A stretch of 64,000 bases of DNA from Chitinophagales bacterium (GTDB lineage: Bacteria > Bacteroidota > Bacteroidia > Chitinophagales > UBA2359), in assembly GCA_041392475.1 (NCBI GenBank), contig JAWKLZ010000002.1, forward strand, positions 1,992,501-2,056,500. The letters are read 5' to 3'. A program made the translations under genes and the position numbers. Shown one piece after another: positions 25,401 through 28,223 of the stretch. Below the pieces are notes generated by a model. The model saw nothing but the letters and a program-made list of their open reading frames with translations. It made no database searches and was not told the origin of the DNA. Numbering within the stretch: the stretch's first letter is position 1; each line of letters opens with the position of its first letter.

Positions 25401-25617
25401 CTAAACACAAGGCTACAAAATCTTCTTTTCCGATTCCTTTTGATTGAAGGTGCTGCGCCAATTGGTTGGATTTGGCATTGAAGTCTGCGTAGGTGAGTGT
25501 TTCATTTTCAGAAATGAGGGCCGTTTTTTTTGGGTTTTTGGCGACAATTTCTTCAAATAGTTGAGGAATGCTTAGATGATTAGGAAAGAATATATGTGAT
25601 GAAGTAGTGTGATTCAT
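9637..25617 (-). CDS. Hybrid NRPS-PKS megasynthase with sulfotransferase and aminotransferase domains
   Basis: One 5326-residue polypeptide that should build a small peptide-polyketide in the cytoplasm. Domains (approximate residues): A1 1-556, PCP1 576-626, sulfotransferase 725-997, KS 1054-1480, AT 1578-1948, ACP 2033-2110, class III aminotransferase 2263-2743, C 2785-3260, A2 3266-3776, PCP2 3800-3870, C 3995-4440, A3 4443-4953, PCP3 4973-5040, TE 5053-5326. Catalytic motifs are present throughout (see domain entries). There is no KR, DH or ER, so the PKS step leaves a beta-ketone that the aminotransferase can convert to a beta-amine, as in McyE-type synthases. A starter, one C2 extension, two further residues and TE release are predicted. 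Interdomain linkers and some domain loops are built from dispersed DNA repeats. It is a single-gene cluster here: no transporter or phosphopantetheinyl transferase lies in the window. The start MNHTTSSHIFF sits directly before A1, so there is no starter C domain. Confidence 0.95.
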   Translation of the reverse strand: MNHTTSSHIFFPNHLSIPQLFEEIVAKNPKKTALISENETLTYADFNAKSNQLAQHLQSKGIGKEDFVALCLDRSIDMLIGIFAILKAGGAYVPVDVDYPTQRLQFMLEDAQAKVILTEQKHLARIPSTDAHIFVMDTDWQTVEQYSTANDYIPIAQPEDLAYCIYTSGSTGKPKGVMLTHENVMNQLEGQQEIAPIPISKMLLTCSISFDVSVLTIFWTILQGSTLVLPEQGEEKDIQRLANLVERHQVTHILTLPSLHTLILEQAPPHKLRSLQLVNVSGEVCPTAMTQKHERLIPHCQLYNLYGPTEATVNCTFFTIPKGFSDEKVPIGIPIKHYEIFILNEELQPVGDGEVGEIYIGGTEEILARGYWNRPELSAERFIQNPFYNTDMPLHGKRWTADGGRQTVKDNTPISQHLNTPTRTKTLYKTGDLARWMPDGNVEFLGRIDYQVKFRGFRIELGEIEVAIGLHPSVKETVVVLQNQHQVNQQKLVAYLCLHPNLSLNVSEIRAFLEEKLPDYMLPTAFVFLPQMPLTTNGKIDRQALPEPTKLRPVLEQAFIEPSGNLEKHLAKIWEKLLEISPIGRHDKFFELGGNSIQAAQFIGELQQQLDAPIFITTIFDNPTIAEYAAMLEESYKEELSSFQPLSRSATVDKVSENFDNGSRTLSTVEADTNKKSVHRPPSTVSRSIKTFPQYLHTIQEFNNKTIQQFSNSAIKQLNHPPIFILAPPRSGTSLLRVMLAGHPEIFGANELQLLHFNTLEERSQAYSGKFSLWLEGLVRAVMELKNCDADTAKGILQKLEQKGYDTTQVFQQLQEWAGDYHLLDKSPSYALDHNALKRSEQIFDQKAIYIHLVRHPYSMVKSFEKYHFDQVLHIKNHPFNTQELGELVWLQSHKNTVDFLQSIPKNRQFRLQYEELVAEPEKTMRQLCAQIGLDYHPSLIAPYQNLDQKMVDGIYKDSRSMSDDKLLKQKGINPKLAETWKKVKEDNFLSETTWELATNLGYPMADGGRQTIDETQLSNGEFISRNTIQTDANTDTHEHPNTLTPQHLSTPTQDIAIIGIACRLPGANTPHELWMNLVNGTEVGKQVTAEDLLKAGLDPNMLDDPNFVGRHYTLNYADCFDAKFFGYHPKEAEMMDPQHRVFLETAYSALQNAGYNPENYEGKIGIFGGVAQNTYFNNNIATHPDLLQSSGEYTSTIGSEKSFSITRVAYKLNLKGPAVNVQTACSSSGVGVHLACQSLLNGDSDMVMVGGGRIQPPLASGYEYTEGGPLSPDGTCKAFDADAKGMVRGNGINIIVLKKLDKAIEDGDYIYAVIKGTAINNDGSDKIGFTAPSIKGQAACIEAAQKKAGITADDIQYIETHGTGTRLGDPIELAALSQAFRKTTDKKQFCAISSIKTNIGHLDTGACVAGIIKTALSLCYELMPPTMHFKTPNPQIPFEKSPFYVNQRLQRWKRSDKPRRAGVSSFGLGGTNAHIILEEAPLIEHRGTDAQKHNLFLLSAKTENALEESTKDLSTFLQRKPETELSLTDAAYTLAIGRQHFQHRRAIIAKNHEEAIAALENVKNPNTVSGLQQGAAPSMVFLFAGGGAQYVEMAKDLYEENPIFRGFVEECLEILEANHGLEVRKFIAGSQAKNSPTPNGFGDVNESEDNLAAQLRRPSLALPTLLTIEYALAKLWQSWGITPSEMIGHSMGEYAAACIAGVFTIEEALALVYTRGKLFESLEVEGGMLSVPMTELEARKYMQGDLSFAAINKPNNCVISGTVGAIDALQQRLVAENIDAKRIHIKVAAHSPQVAPIMGQFHDFLQTINFQEPQIPFVSNVTGTWANPEEVMTAEYWVSHLRNTVRFSDGLEAIFALPNRVLLEVGPGQTLSTFARQHPAKNSKQLILASLRHPKEPKNDVEFLYKTVAKLWLEGMELDWKAFYANQNAKRTPLPTYPFERKRYWIEPFDGGRQTVDDRRETERRDGEAQRNGVQIEHGGTEIQRNGYHQMNTQPTNMNTLTQQNFNTLSTQTNMNTQTTNHINTSAVPRKERITEKIKDVLFELSGVEPEEMEEQATFLELGFDSLFLTQAITDINRQFELDLTFRQLFEEAPTIDALSEYIDGNIPADMFQEEVRVEMEEVGSEKQDIGGNGQVVESQVFAQQIPQPPVTNHQSPITNIQYPTSNGSAIENILSQQMALMQQQLALLQGQNLQQTPPIVQPIGQQTTSIVEQKANHQQSFSSNGHHSNNGVSQKPANKFTDTNTTSTPQHPNTSTQKEETPKAFGPWKPVSKNTAEITPFQERMLKEFLANYNERTKSSKALSQAQRKRLSDPRSIQAFNKLWKDGIYQIASSHSKGAKIYDLDGNEYVDFMMSFGIALFGHTPDFVQEAVTEQLAKGTELTVLTPLAKEVADLVCEITGNERATMVNTGSESLSAAVRAARTVTGKTRIAYFEGDYHGITDEMLGRPITIRGQLKTLPVAPGIPKASVENVLILSKDDPNLLNILRENAKDLAAVLVEPVQTQQPHLQQFELMKELRKVTEEENIALIFDEMVNGFRLHQRGAQAWYNIEVDICCYGKIVSGGLPMAIVAGKAKYLDAFDGGQWQYGDDSFPEALVTFYGGTFVKHPLCLASAKAALEHIKAGGPQLQEELNERGAAFARRLRDLFLETKAPLAIKSTSSILAVKIADGNPLSDLFFHALRYHGVHQTERSGFVSTAHTDEDLEFAFNAYKAAIQEMFDRGFFEPYGGEDLNLIVGSPRHLGGSENFGNGSKTLQTVEATTSNPLQLLPKSATVGKVSIPLTEGQTEIWLSNQLGNGASMAYNLSSQIRLEGDLNQPALERAIEKLVERHEALRTTFSEDGQTQLIHAAMEVNVPLLDLTGLNTDELGLKLKELHQLEAETAFDLSEGPLVRFKLIKINENSENFGNGFKTLPTVEANTSSPLQQLPKLEIVGKVSVQPATIHLLFLTVHHIVSDGWSLGILINDLGELYAQSVGMNAKDMKQPKQLSGYVLEEEKAKEGKAFQKSEAYWAKQFEGEIPVLELPTDRVRPPFKTFNSAMETLHLTKEEYLQLKKAGAKEGTTFYVLMYAAFQTFLHRLSGQDDFVLGVVAAGQAIAGNQDLVAHCVSVLPVRMQLQENNSFKAHLKQVRSTILDAFDHQNYTLGALVKKLKVARDVSRQPIVSVLFNMDSDAGKLNYANVTASTSPIPRNYETFDIFINIKVVADGLDFEWIYNTDLWDASTIQSRLAEWKVLLEGIVANPEQSLATLPMLPQSEQTQLLKWNDNQVAFPIGETAHQLVEKQAAKTPDLTALVFENEQYTYRELNEKCNQWAHYFRGEGLQSGDVVGIYLDRSAEMLMAILAVLKAGGTYLPIDPTNPKDRVTLMLEDAGAKWVICERSLEENIADYRGCEKWILEDFTSKTNAMSTANPTWAIPSKGLAYIIYTSGSTGKPKGVEISHDAVVDFLYGMSGTLQIKEKDVLLSVISMSFDPSIQDYFLTLMSGATLVLADKRTVKDGFLLKDKLEVLQPSMMQATPSTWQLLQAAGWEGAANLRVVSGGEGLPHGLARFLVDNCREVWNVYGPTEAIIWVTTQRVTTELLDSQKDVPYVSIGHAMPNIDLYVLDKHLQVVPIGAFGELHIGGRLAEGYHGRLELTAERFIQHPFKANEKLYKTGDLVRRLPNGDIVYLNRMDHQVKIRGHRIELGEIEAVISEVEGVHKNVVVVRKDSNDFQQLVAYLVMEAGQTMDIAMFQAHLGTQLPAYMLPNFYVELEAFPLSTAGKVNRKALPAPAERAVVLDEDRHFGKTFPQDAPKTETQEMLAGFWRKLLNVQQVGIHDNFFELGGHSLLAVQLIYMIKKATEKQLSLMQLLENATIAKIERLLDGGDNDGSDGSDGGDSPSPRDEELIVDNEKLKIETSLVNGTSIQGGENKSLQLSPNLSGVGEISVQSSENSPLQLLPKLEIAHDTSGQVGKVSVNGKTTSKLNGHSISKDESTVINHQLPITNHQSPIILPLTEGQQEIWLTHQLSREAAISYNLPIELRLKGVFEVEAMGTAMQNLVDRHEALRVTFDEDGQTQTIHPKEDVSLDVAFEDVSELDEDERMEVLAKIYEEAAMTPFDLVEDAVVRFKIVCLQSDEHLVLMTVHHIAADGWSMGVLKRDLGELYESALTGKNTLPPVSKQLSTFVEEEIEAQNSVEYHAAEAYWKKRFADEVPVLELPTDYAYSGALSFRAESEKLHFSEAEYEQIRRFAAQNGATFYMFMLSAFQAFVCRLAQQEDFVLGISVATQSIVENSDLVAHRPSVVPIRLTVNSEENFTTHLKASKMAMLEGIQHPFPMGKLSRVLELNRDLSRQPIISVLFNTASEMELESFGGLKVESGYLQNDFCAFDTFIHITYGKSGVDFKWVYNPSLWEAGSIQNRLQEFGTLLKGILANPQQSLATLPLLSEAVQQKMLVDWNSNEVAYPINQPVHCLFERQVERTPDNVAAVFEGNSMTYRELNESCNQLANQLRLEGLQTGQLVGICLERSMEMLMTIIAVVKAGGIYIPLDPVNPMDRLKGIVEDVEAPFLINQENKNGLTGIEGCKVLMIEDLLKDCKMASKANLQLEISPKQNAYIIFTSGSTGRPKGVGARHESVVGFLYAMNEVVNLTEKDTVFNVASMAFDPSVQDYFMTLMVGAKLVLASREAVMDGFLLREKLEEYQPTSMQATPSAWRLLLMAGWQGGQNLKAWSGGEGLTQELAWELVNRCKEVWNIYGPTETTIWATAKRVTKESLQSENNMGYVCVGKAITNYPLYLLDKNLQPVPVGIPGELYIGGVGVSDGYYNREDKTKECFVTSPLPLQRRGIYSGMVYKTGDICRYLANGDLEYLHRADYQVKIRGFRIELGEIEAAIGVFEGVQQNVVMAKEQVGGDKRLVAYVVMNPESTLDMGELKVFLKDKLPDYMVPSVFVELEEFPMTASRKVNRNLLPEPDYGELTSENEFVAPRTEMETMLAAFWKDLLQVKEVGVYDDFFELGGHSLIAVQLMAKIRQATDIKLPLASLLENATIAQLAKLLGGSEEDLQQHWSSLVPIKTKGKKLPIYLVHGAGLHVLLFKTLAKYLDAEQPVYALQAKGLDGKSEPLDTMESIATHYVSEILQHNPEGPYCLAGYSMGGLIAYEMARIMKEMGKEVQLLAMFDTVAATNRMELDGEQYEQAGGLKKWGRKVGYNLSLLVKNPVKTLAYKSSVLNRRLKRSKGKVANPTAVNGNVQQVEEQFTEYGNRIDQANMRAYENYVLRPLEVKIDLFRAKEQLFYVEDFEFLGWKSFAMGGVVVHEVEGNHLNLFDAPNGEIFARKLQGVLDS
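10500..12290 (-). other. Adenylation domain A3 and carrier PCP3
   Basis: FTSGSTGRPKGV, NIYGPTETTI, VYKTGDICRY; pocket positions read by hand as DPQQWGIIWK, close to A2. PCP3 has FFELGGHSLIA. A short hairpin-type repeat (11131-11162) encodes PLPLQRRGIYS in the loop before YKTGD. Confidence 0.88.
11131..11162 (-). repeat. Near-palindromic repeat (family 4) in the A3 domain
   Basis: ACCCCTCCTTTG ... CAAAGGGGAGGT: two 12-base arms, mostly complementary, around a 6-base loop. Translated in frame as part of a surface loop of A3. Confidence 0.6.
12300..13635 (-). other. Condensation domain 2
   Basis: LPLTEGQQEIWL at the start, catalytic HHIAADGWS at about 13218, and SRQPIISVLFN. No insertion inside the core. 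The linker before it (13637-14000) is almost entirely repeat-derived. Confidence 0.88.
13637..13680 (-). repeat. Short tandem repeat (family 5, GATTGGTGATT units)
   Basis: Degenerate tandem units in the PCP2-C2 linker, read as NHQLPITNHQSPI. The same type recurs at 19118-19178. Confidence 0.75.
13739..13803 (-). repeat. REP-like repeat family 1, copy 4 (in the PCP2-C2 linker)
   Basis: GGAAACTTTGCCAACC and TTTCCAATTTTGGCAACAG, separated by about 20 unrelated bases. Read in frame as LLPKLEIAHDTSGQVGKVSV. Confidence 0.75.
13835..13860 (-). repeat. REP-like repeat family 7 (PCP2-C2 linker)
   Basis: A palindrome beginning TCGCCGACACC and ending GGTTCGGCGA. Read in frame as part of SPNLSGVGEIS. 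Related to 20687-20712 and 5531-5555. Confidence 0.6.
14010..15825 (-). other. Adenylation domain A2 and carrier PCP2
   Basis: YTSGSTGKPKGV, NVYGPTEAII, LYKTGDLVRR and GKVNRKALP. Pocket positions read by hand: DPQQVGVIWK. PCP2 has FFELGGHSLLA. The loop that is expanded in A1 and A3 has normal length here (HPFKANEKLYKTGD). Confidence 0.88.
15840..17265 (-). other. Condensation domain 1
   Basis: IPLTEGQTEIWL at the start and the catalytic HHIVSDG at about 16738-16759. A repeat-derived insert of about 40 residues (16794-16910) lies a few residues before the HHxxxDG motif. Later core sequence (SRQPIVSVLFN) is intact. Confidence 0.88.
16794..16910 (-). repeat. REP-like repeat family 1, copy 5 (double unit, inside condensation domain 1)
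   Basis: Two head-to-head units: TTTGCCAACAATTTCCAAT ... TTGGCAA and, 40 bases on, GTTGGCAAGG ... CCGTTGCCAAAG. Read in frame as ENFGNGFKTLPTVEA and LPKLEIVGKVSV. Confidence 0.8.
17271..17375 (-). repeat. REP-like repeat family 1, copy 6 (double unit, aminotransferase-C linker)
   Basis: Same head-to-head structure as the copy at 16794. Read in frame as ENFGNGSKTLQTVEA and LLPKSATVGKVSI. Confidence 0.8.
17390..18830 (-). other. Class III (GSA-type) PLP aminotransferase domain
   Basis: VNTGSESLSAAVRAAR (cofactor phosphate), IFDEMVNGFR (Asp contacting the pyridine nitrogen) and CYGKIVSGGLP with the Schiff-base Lys. Order and type match the AMT domain of McyE and of iturin-type synthases, which aminate a carrier-bound beta-ketone. 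Confidence 0.9.
18840..18885 (-). repeat. Short tandem repeat (family 6, GTGTTG-type units)
   Basis: Degenerate GTGTTGGGGTGTTGAGG units in the ACP-aminotransferase linker, read as TSTPQHPNTSTQ. Similar tracts lie at 22458-22503 and 24353-24380, all within linkers or loops of the megasynthase. Confidence 0.65.
19118..19178 (-). repeat. Short tandem repeat (family 5)
   Basis: GGATATTGGATATTGGTG followed by several GATTGGT units. Read in frame as VTNHQSPITNIQYPTSN in the ACP-aminotransferase linker. Confidence 0.75.
19290..19520 (-). other. Acyl carrier protein (ACP)
   Basis: The phosphopantetheine attachment Ser is in LGFDSLFLTQ. The domain is flanked on both sides by long low-complexity linkers rich in Asn, Gln and Thr. 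Confidence 0.85.
19555..19650 (-). repeat. Degenerate tandem repeat encoding an Asn/Thr-rich linker
   Basis: Irregular units containing GTGTTCATGTT / TGTGTTAATG give MNTLTQQNFNTLSTQ and MNTQTTNHINTS in the AT-ACP linker. Confidence 0.6.
19658..19725 (-). repeat. Dispersed repeat family 3 (CTGTGCCTCTGTGTTC type), two units
   Basis: CTGTATCTCCGTGCCTCCG and a second diverged unit CTCTGCGCCTCTCCGTC. Read in frame as ERRDGEAQRNG and EHGGTEIQRNG in the AT-ACP linker. Other copies at 21138-21172 and 34637-34670. Confidence 0.7.
19736..19770 (-). repeat. Dispersed repeat family 2 (GACGGTGGACGG type)
   Basis: CGTCCACCGTCTGCCGTCC on the plus strand. Read in frame as DGGRQTVDDRR directly after the AT domain. 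Confidence 0.75.
19780..20890 (-). other. Acyltransferase (AT) domain
   Basis: FLFAGGGAQY, the nucleophile in GHSMGEYAAA and HSPQVAP are visible. The specificity stretch is VAAHS, matching neither the malonyl (HAFH) nor the methylmalonyl (YASH) consensus well, so the extender unit is not assigned. A segment of about 30 residues around 20650-20730, including repeat family 7, is inserted between two core elements. Confidence 0.85.
20687..20712 (-). repeat. REP-like repeat family 7 (inside the AT domain)
   Basis: TCACCGAACCCG followed by TTGGGTGTTGGCGA. Read in frame as NSPTPNGFGDV. Confidence 0.6.
21138..21172 (-). repeat. Dispersed repeat family 3 (KS-AT linker)
   Basis: TCTGTGCATCTGTGCCTCTG and TGTTCAATC. 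Read in frame as IEHRGTDAQKHN. Confidence 0.7.
21180..22460 (-). other. Ketosynthase (KS) domain
   Basis: Starts DIAIIGIACRLPGA. The active-site Cys lies in VQTACSSSGV, and the His residues in ETHGTGTRLGDP and KTNIGHLD. It ends GGTNAHIILEEAP. Complete, so it should be condensing. Confidence 0.93.
22458..22503 (-). repeat. Short tandem repeat (family 6) before the KS domain
   Basis: TGTTGGGGTGCTAAGGTGT-type units, read in frame as EHPNTLTPQHLSTPT. Confidence 0.65.
22571..22608 (-). repeat. Dispersed repeat family 2 (sulfotransferase-KS linker)
   Basis: GTCTGTCGTCCACCGTCCG on the plus strand, read in frame as ADGGRQTIDET. Confidence 0.75.
22620..23450 (-). other. Sulfotransferase domain inside the megasynthase
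   Basis: FILAPPRSGTSLLRV is the 5'-phosphosulfate-binding loop of PAPS-dependent sulfotransferases, and IHLVRHPYSMVKSFEK is the 3'-phosphate-binding segment. The domain of about 270 residues appears complete. Its position, between loading PCP and KS, suggests that it acts on the PCP-bound starter (inference). In curacin and olefin synthases the sulfotransferase instead sits before the terminal TE. Confidence 0.85.
23470..23520 (-). repeat. Short tandem repeat (GCTGAATT units)
   Basis: TTGCTGAATTGCTGAATTGC and flanking TGTTTTATTG units in the linker before the sulfotransferase, read as NNKTIQQFSNSAIKQLNH. Confidence 0.75.
23561..23588 (-). repeat. Dispersed repeat family 2 (PCP1-sulfotransferase linker)
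   Basis: GACGGTGGACGGTGGACGG: three tandem GGACGGT-type units, here in the opposite orientation to the copies at 19736 and 22571. Read in frame as VHRPPSTVS. Confidence 0.8.
23604..23691 (-). repeat. REP-like repeat family 1, copy 7 (PCP1-sulfotransferase linker)
   Basis: Head-to-head double unit with a variant core (GTTGACAAGG, CCGTTGTCAAAG, then CTTGTCAACGG). Read in frame as SATVDKVSENFDNG and SRTLSTVEAD. Confidence 0.75.
23740..25617 (-). other. Loading module: adenylation domain A1 and carrier PCP1
   Basis: A1 has YTSGSTGKPKGV, NLYGPTEATV, LYKTGDLARW and GKIDRQALP. The binding-pocket Asp is present in SFDVSVLT. My hand reading of the ten pocket positions is DVLTNSLVNK, which I do not recognise. 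PCP1 has the phosphopantetheine Ser in ELGGNSIQ. About 35 residues of repeat-derived sequence are inserted between FIQNPF and LYKTGD. Confidence 0.85.
24353..24428 (-). repeat. Repeat families 6 and 2 inserted in the A1 domain
   Basis: A GTGTTAAGGTGTTGGG-type tract (24353-24380) followed by CCGTCTGTCGTCCACC (24397-24428). Read in frame as RWTADGGRQTV and ISQHLNTPTR, inside the adenylation domain. Confidence 0.75.
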
Positions 25618-25653
25618 TGCTTAGAATTAATATTAGTCAAAAATTAATATACC

Positions 25654-25670
25654 TTACAAGTTGCTTGTAA
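25654..25670. promoter_or_regulatory. Possible operator upstream of the megasynthase
   Basis: TTACAAG-TTG-CTTGTAA is a perfect 7-bp inverted repeat with a 3-base centre. It lies 37-53 bases before the megasynthase ATG, where a dimeric regulator could act. No regulator gene is adjacent. Confidence 0.4.
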
Positions 25671-25903
25671 TTTGGAGATTATAGGTGAATAGCTTGCGTA
25701 AAGGGTATAGGTAAGGCTTTACTGACAGTGCCATGACAATATACTTGACTAAAATTGTGCCAAAGTTGGGGATATATGAAGGGAAATATGTTCTGAGAGA
25801 GCAATTTTGTAGCGGGTCAGTAACTTTGAGTTATTTATTGAATAAGTTATGTGTATAAATGAAGACACGAAGACTTTTAGGTGTTGTATTTCAACAATCT
25901 ACA

Positions 25904-26989
25904 CTATATTTTTTGTGGTTTCATCACCTCGATTTTTGTTTCTACATCACAGGTTTGGTGATTGATAATCAGGGTTGCCTTTACATTGACTCTACAATCG
26001 TTATCACTGAATGGTTTATCAAAAAGGAAGGATTGTTCGTAGTGAATTAGTTCGTGGTGGTCATCTGAATTCATAGAAATCTTGAGTTCTTCGGGAGTGG
26101 TTTGCATACAAATAAATGTACATCCGATGGATCCATTGGGTATGAGTCCATATTCCTTTGCTATTTTGCAACACGCTTCGTGCTTCATGCTTTGTTTCAA
26201 GATGATTTCATTTTCCTCAATTGAAGTCTGAATACGTTGATTTAATTTTTCACTCCAATTTACAATATACTGGCTAAGTTTTTCTTGTGCTTCGAGTTTG
26301 AGCGTGTATAGGGTAAATAGGTTTTCATATTCTTGCTGTTTGTGGGCTATTTCGGAACAGTTCATTCTTGAGGTCTTTGACAAGTAATACAGACAATCTT
26401 GAAGAATGATTTCATCTCTAATTTTCAGAATGTCCTCTCGGTTGCAACAGGGGGTGGTTTGGAGGATTGATTCAATGGAATCTAGCCTTTCTTCCAATTC
26501 TACATGCTTATTGTAAAGATATAACTTCAATCGTCCAAATTTTTTCTTTTGTTCTTCAATTTCTTGCATCAAATTTTCCATTTTTTGATGGAGGTTTGGA
26601 TTGTTAAATCTGCTATGGGTGAGAAGGTGTCTGCTGTAAACGAGCATTTTTTTTGTTTGTTCTACTAATTCGTCACATCTGCCTTCTATTTCCAACGAGT
26701 TGAAGGAGTCGAATATCCACTGATTCATGGTTTTGTGTAGCTCATCACGACATAGGTTCAACTTGTTTACCTGTTCGGGTTCGATGATTGATTGATATTT
26801 GGCAAAAGTGGTATCAAATTGATAGGCTTTTTCCAATTTTTCGAGAGGAGTCATGGGACTATTTTGGAAAGCTTCGATTTGGGTTCTGTATTCTTCTATT
26901 TGATCTTTTGAACATTGGATGAAGCCAATCAGCATTGTTATGCTTATTAAACCTATAAGAGAATGGGAGAAATGGTATGGTTTATTCAT
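25904..26989 (-). CDS. Predicted lipoprotein with long helical region
   Basis: A 361-residue protein not matched to a known family. The N-terminus has a hydrophobic segment (LIGLISITMLIGFIQC) ending in a Cys that could be lipidated, although the lipobox is imperfect. The middle (about 30-270) is strongly helical and charged, with likely coiled coils (NLMQEIEEQKKKFGRLK). Two CC pairs (TTPCCNRED, HEACCKIAKE) and further Cys near GCTFICMQ stand out. The C-terminal 80 residues look like a beta-rich domain. It is encoded upstream of the megasynthase on the same strand, 286 bases away. A link between the two is possible but unsupported. Confidence 0.6.
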   Translation of the reverse strand: MNKPYHFSHSLIGLISITMLIGFIQCSKDQIEEYRTQIEAFQNSPMTPLEKLEKAYQFDTTFAKYQSIIEPEQVNKLNLCRDELHKTMNQWIFDSFNSLEIEGRCDELVEQTKKMLVYSRHLLTHSRFNNPNLHQKMENLMQEIEEQKKKFGRLKLYLYNKHVELEERLDSIESILQTTPCCNREDILKIRDEIILQDCLYYLSKTSRMNCSEIAHKQQEYENLFTLYTLKLEAQEKLSQYIVNWSEKLNQRIQTSIEENEIILKQSMKHEACCKIAKEYGLIPNGSIGCTFICMQTTPEELKISMNSDDHHELIHYEQSFLFDKPFSDNDCRVNVKATLIINHQTCDVETKIEVMKPQKI

Positions 26990-27196
26990 GGGCGTTTTTA
27001 TTAAAGGTTGACGTATTTATTTTTGGAGCTAAATGACTGGAAGCCAATTTATTTACCATCCAATTAATACAACTTATTGTTCTTAAAAAAAGTTCCTTTG
27101 TATTGCATTGATTATGAAAAATTTCTCGACTATTTTTCGCAAAATCCATATACCCCTAAATTTTCTATTTAGGCAATGTTATTTTTAGTTAAAAAC

Positions 27197-27227
27197 TATG
27201 TTATTTAGCTAAATAATTTTATTTTTG
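27197..27227 (+). promoter_or_regulatory. Candidate promoter of the DinB-like gene
   Basis: TATG-N19-TATTTTTG fits the Bacteroidota housekeeping pattern (TTTG, about 20 bases, TAnnTTTG) with one mismatch. It ends 43 bases before the ATG. Confidence 0.4.
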
Positions 27228-27269
27228 TCAAATTATTTTCAATTTAATTAACCTAAAATTTTTAAGATT

Positions 27270-27761
27270 ATGTCTATTAGCGATTTTTTGATTTCCGAAT
27301 TGCAGTATGAATTGGCTGTTACTGAAAAGTTTCTTGCTCGTGTTCCTGAGGATAAAATGGATTGGCAGCCTCATCCAAAGTCTATGACTGTTCGACAGTT
27401 GGTAGGACATATTGCAGAAATTCCTGGATGGATTCCTGTGACAATGAATACGGGTGAGTTCAAATTGGATAACTATCAAGCTCCTTCTCTCAATTCTACT
27501 GCAGATGCAATTGCAGAATTGAAGGCAAATGGGGAGAAGGCGATTGCTTCTTTGCGGAATGCTTCGGATGAGGATTATTCAAAAATGTGGAAAATGACTC
27601 ATGGAGGTCATACGCTGATGGAATTACCGAAATACAATGCACTAAGGACTGGAGGAATGGGACAATTGCCACATCACCGAGCGCAGTTGGGGGTCTATCT
27701 TCGGTTGTTGGATGTGCCTGTGCCTGCTACTTATGGACCTTCGGCGGATGAGCAGTCATAA
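27270..27761 (+). CDS. DinB/YfiT-like metal-binding four-helix protein
   Basis: A 163-residue protein of the DinB superfamily. Features are an N-terminal helix (FLISELQYELAVTEKFLARV), the WQPHPKSMTVRQLVGHIAEIPGW segment with the first metal His in VGHI, and the second His cluster in GQLPHHRAQLGVYLRLLDVPVP. Families of this fold bind a divalent metal and include thiol-S-transferases (bacillithiol or glutathione type) and damage-inducible proteins of unknown activity. Length and motif spacing are normal. It is monocistronic and followed by a clear terminator. Activity cannot be assigned. Confidence 0.9.
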   Translation: MSISDFLISELQYELAVTEKFLARVPEDKMDWQPHPKSMTVRQLVGHIAEIPGWIPVTMNTGEFKLDNYQAPSLNSTADAIAELKANGEKAIASLRNASDEDYSKMWKMTHGGHTLMELPKYNALRTGGMGQLPHHRAQLGVYLRLLDVPVPATYGPSADEQS

Positions 27762-27792
27762 GTGAAATTTCAAATTTAACGTATGAGTATTC

Positions 27793-27832
27793 AAAAAAGC
27801 CCAATTGAAGAGTTGATTAAATTGGGCTTTTC
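27793..27832 (+). terminator. Rho-independent terminator of the DinB-like gene
   Basis: AAGCCCAATT and AATTGGGCTT pair perfectly around a loop of about 16 bases and are followed by TT. An A-run precedes the stem. Confidence 0.75.
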
Positions 27833-28013
27833 GCACTTGTGGGGGATTAGTTTTTCTGGTTCATCGAAGATTTTAGTGGAGTGGCTAAAAAGCTTCAAAA
27901 GATTAACTTTGCATAATGGAAACATCAATCTACATACACTACTACCCACGAACAATTGAAAATCGCTCTTAGGAGCAATAAGTTCGATATGTATAAATAT
28001 TTATTTTTATAAT

Positions 28014-28223
28014 TTATTTTTTCAGAATCGTCTCAAATAGGTCTCCAAGCAAAGCTTTTCCTCTGTGTTTGGTGTTAAAAACAAACTCGAAAAAGCCAAT
28101 ATATATCGGTAATTTATCTTGAGAAATGCCCCTGTGAGGACGTATCCAAGAACGTAAAATAGACCAAATTCCCTCCTGTGTGTTCACATGCACTTTATAC
28201 TTAGCAACTCCAATAATATAAGT
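28014..28223 (-). pseudogene. C-terminal fragment of an IS1595-family transposase
   Basis: An open frame without a start encodes KVHVNTQEGIWSILRSWIRP, HRGISQDKLPIYIGFFEF, then NTKHRGKALL and a stop at 28014-28016. The Glu in the NTQEG segment and the RPHRGIS/FFEF pattern are typical of the end of ISXO2/IS1595 DDE transposases. Everything upstream is missing. A MITE-like inverted repeat pair follows immediately. Confidence 0.75.

Noticed and set aside
9706..25408. Many open frames on the plus strand across the megasynthase gene
   Set aside because: They are antisense or out-of-frame shadows of the 16-kb coding sequence; translations are rich in His, Ser and Pro and show no domain or start context.
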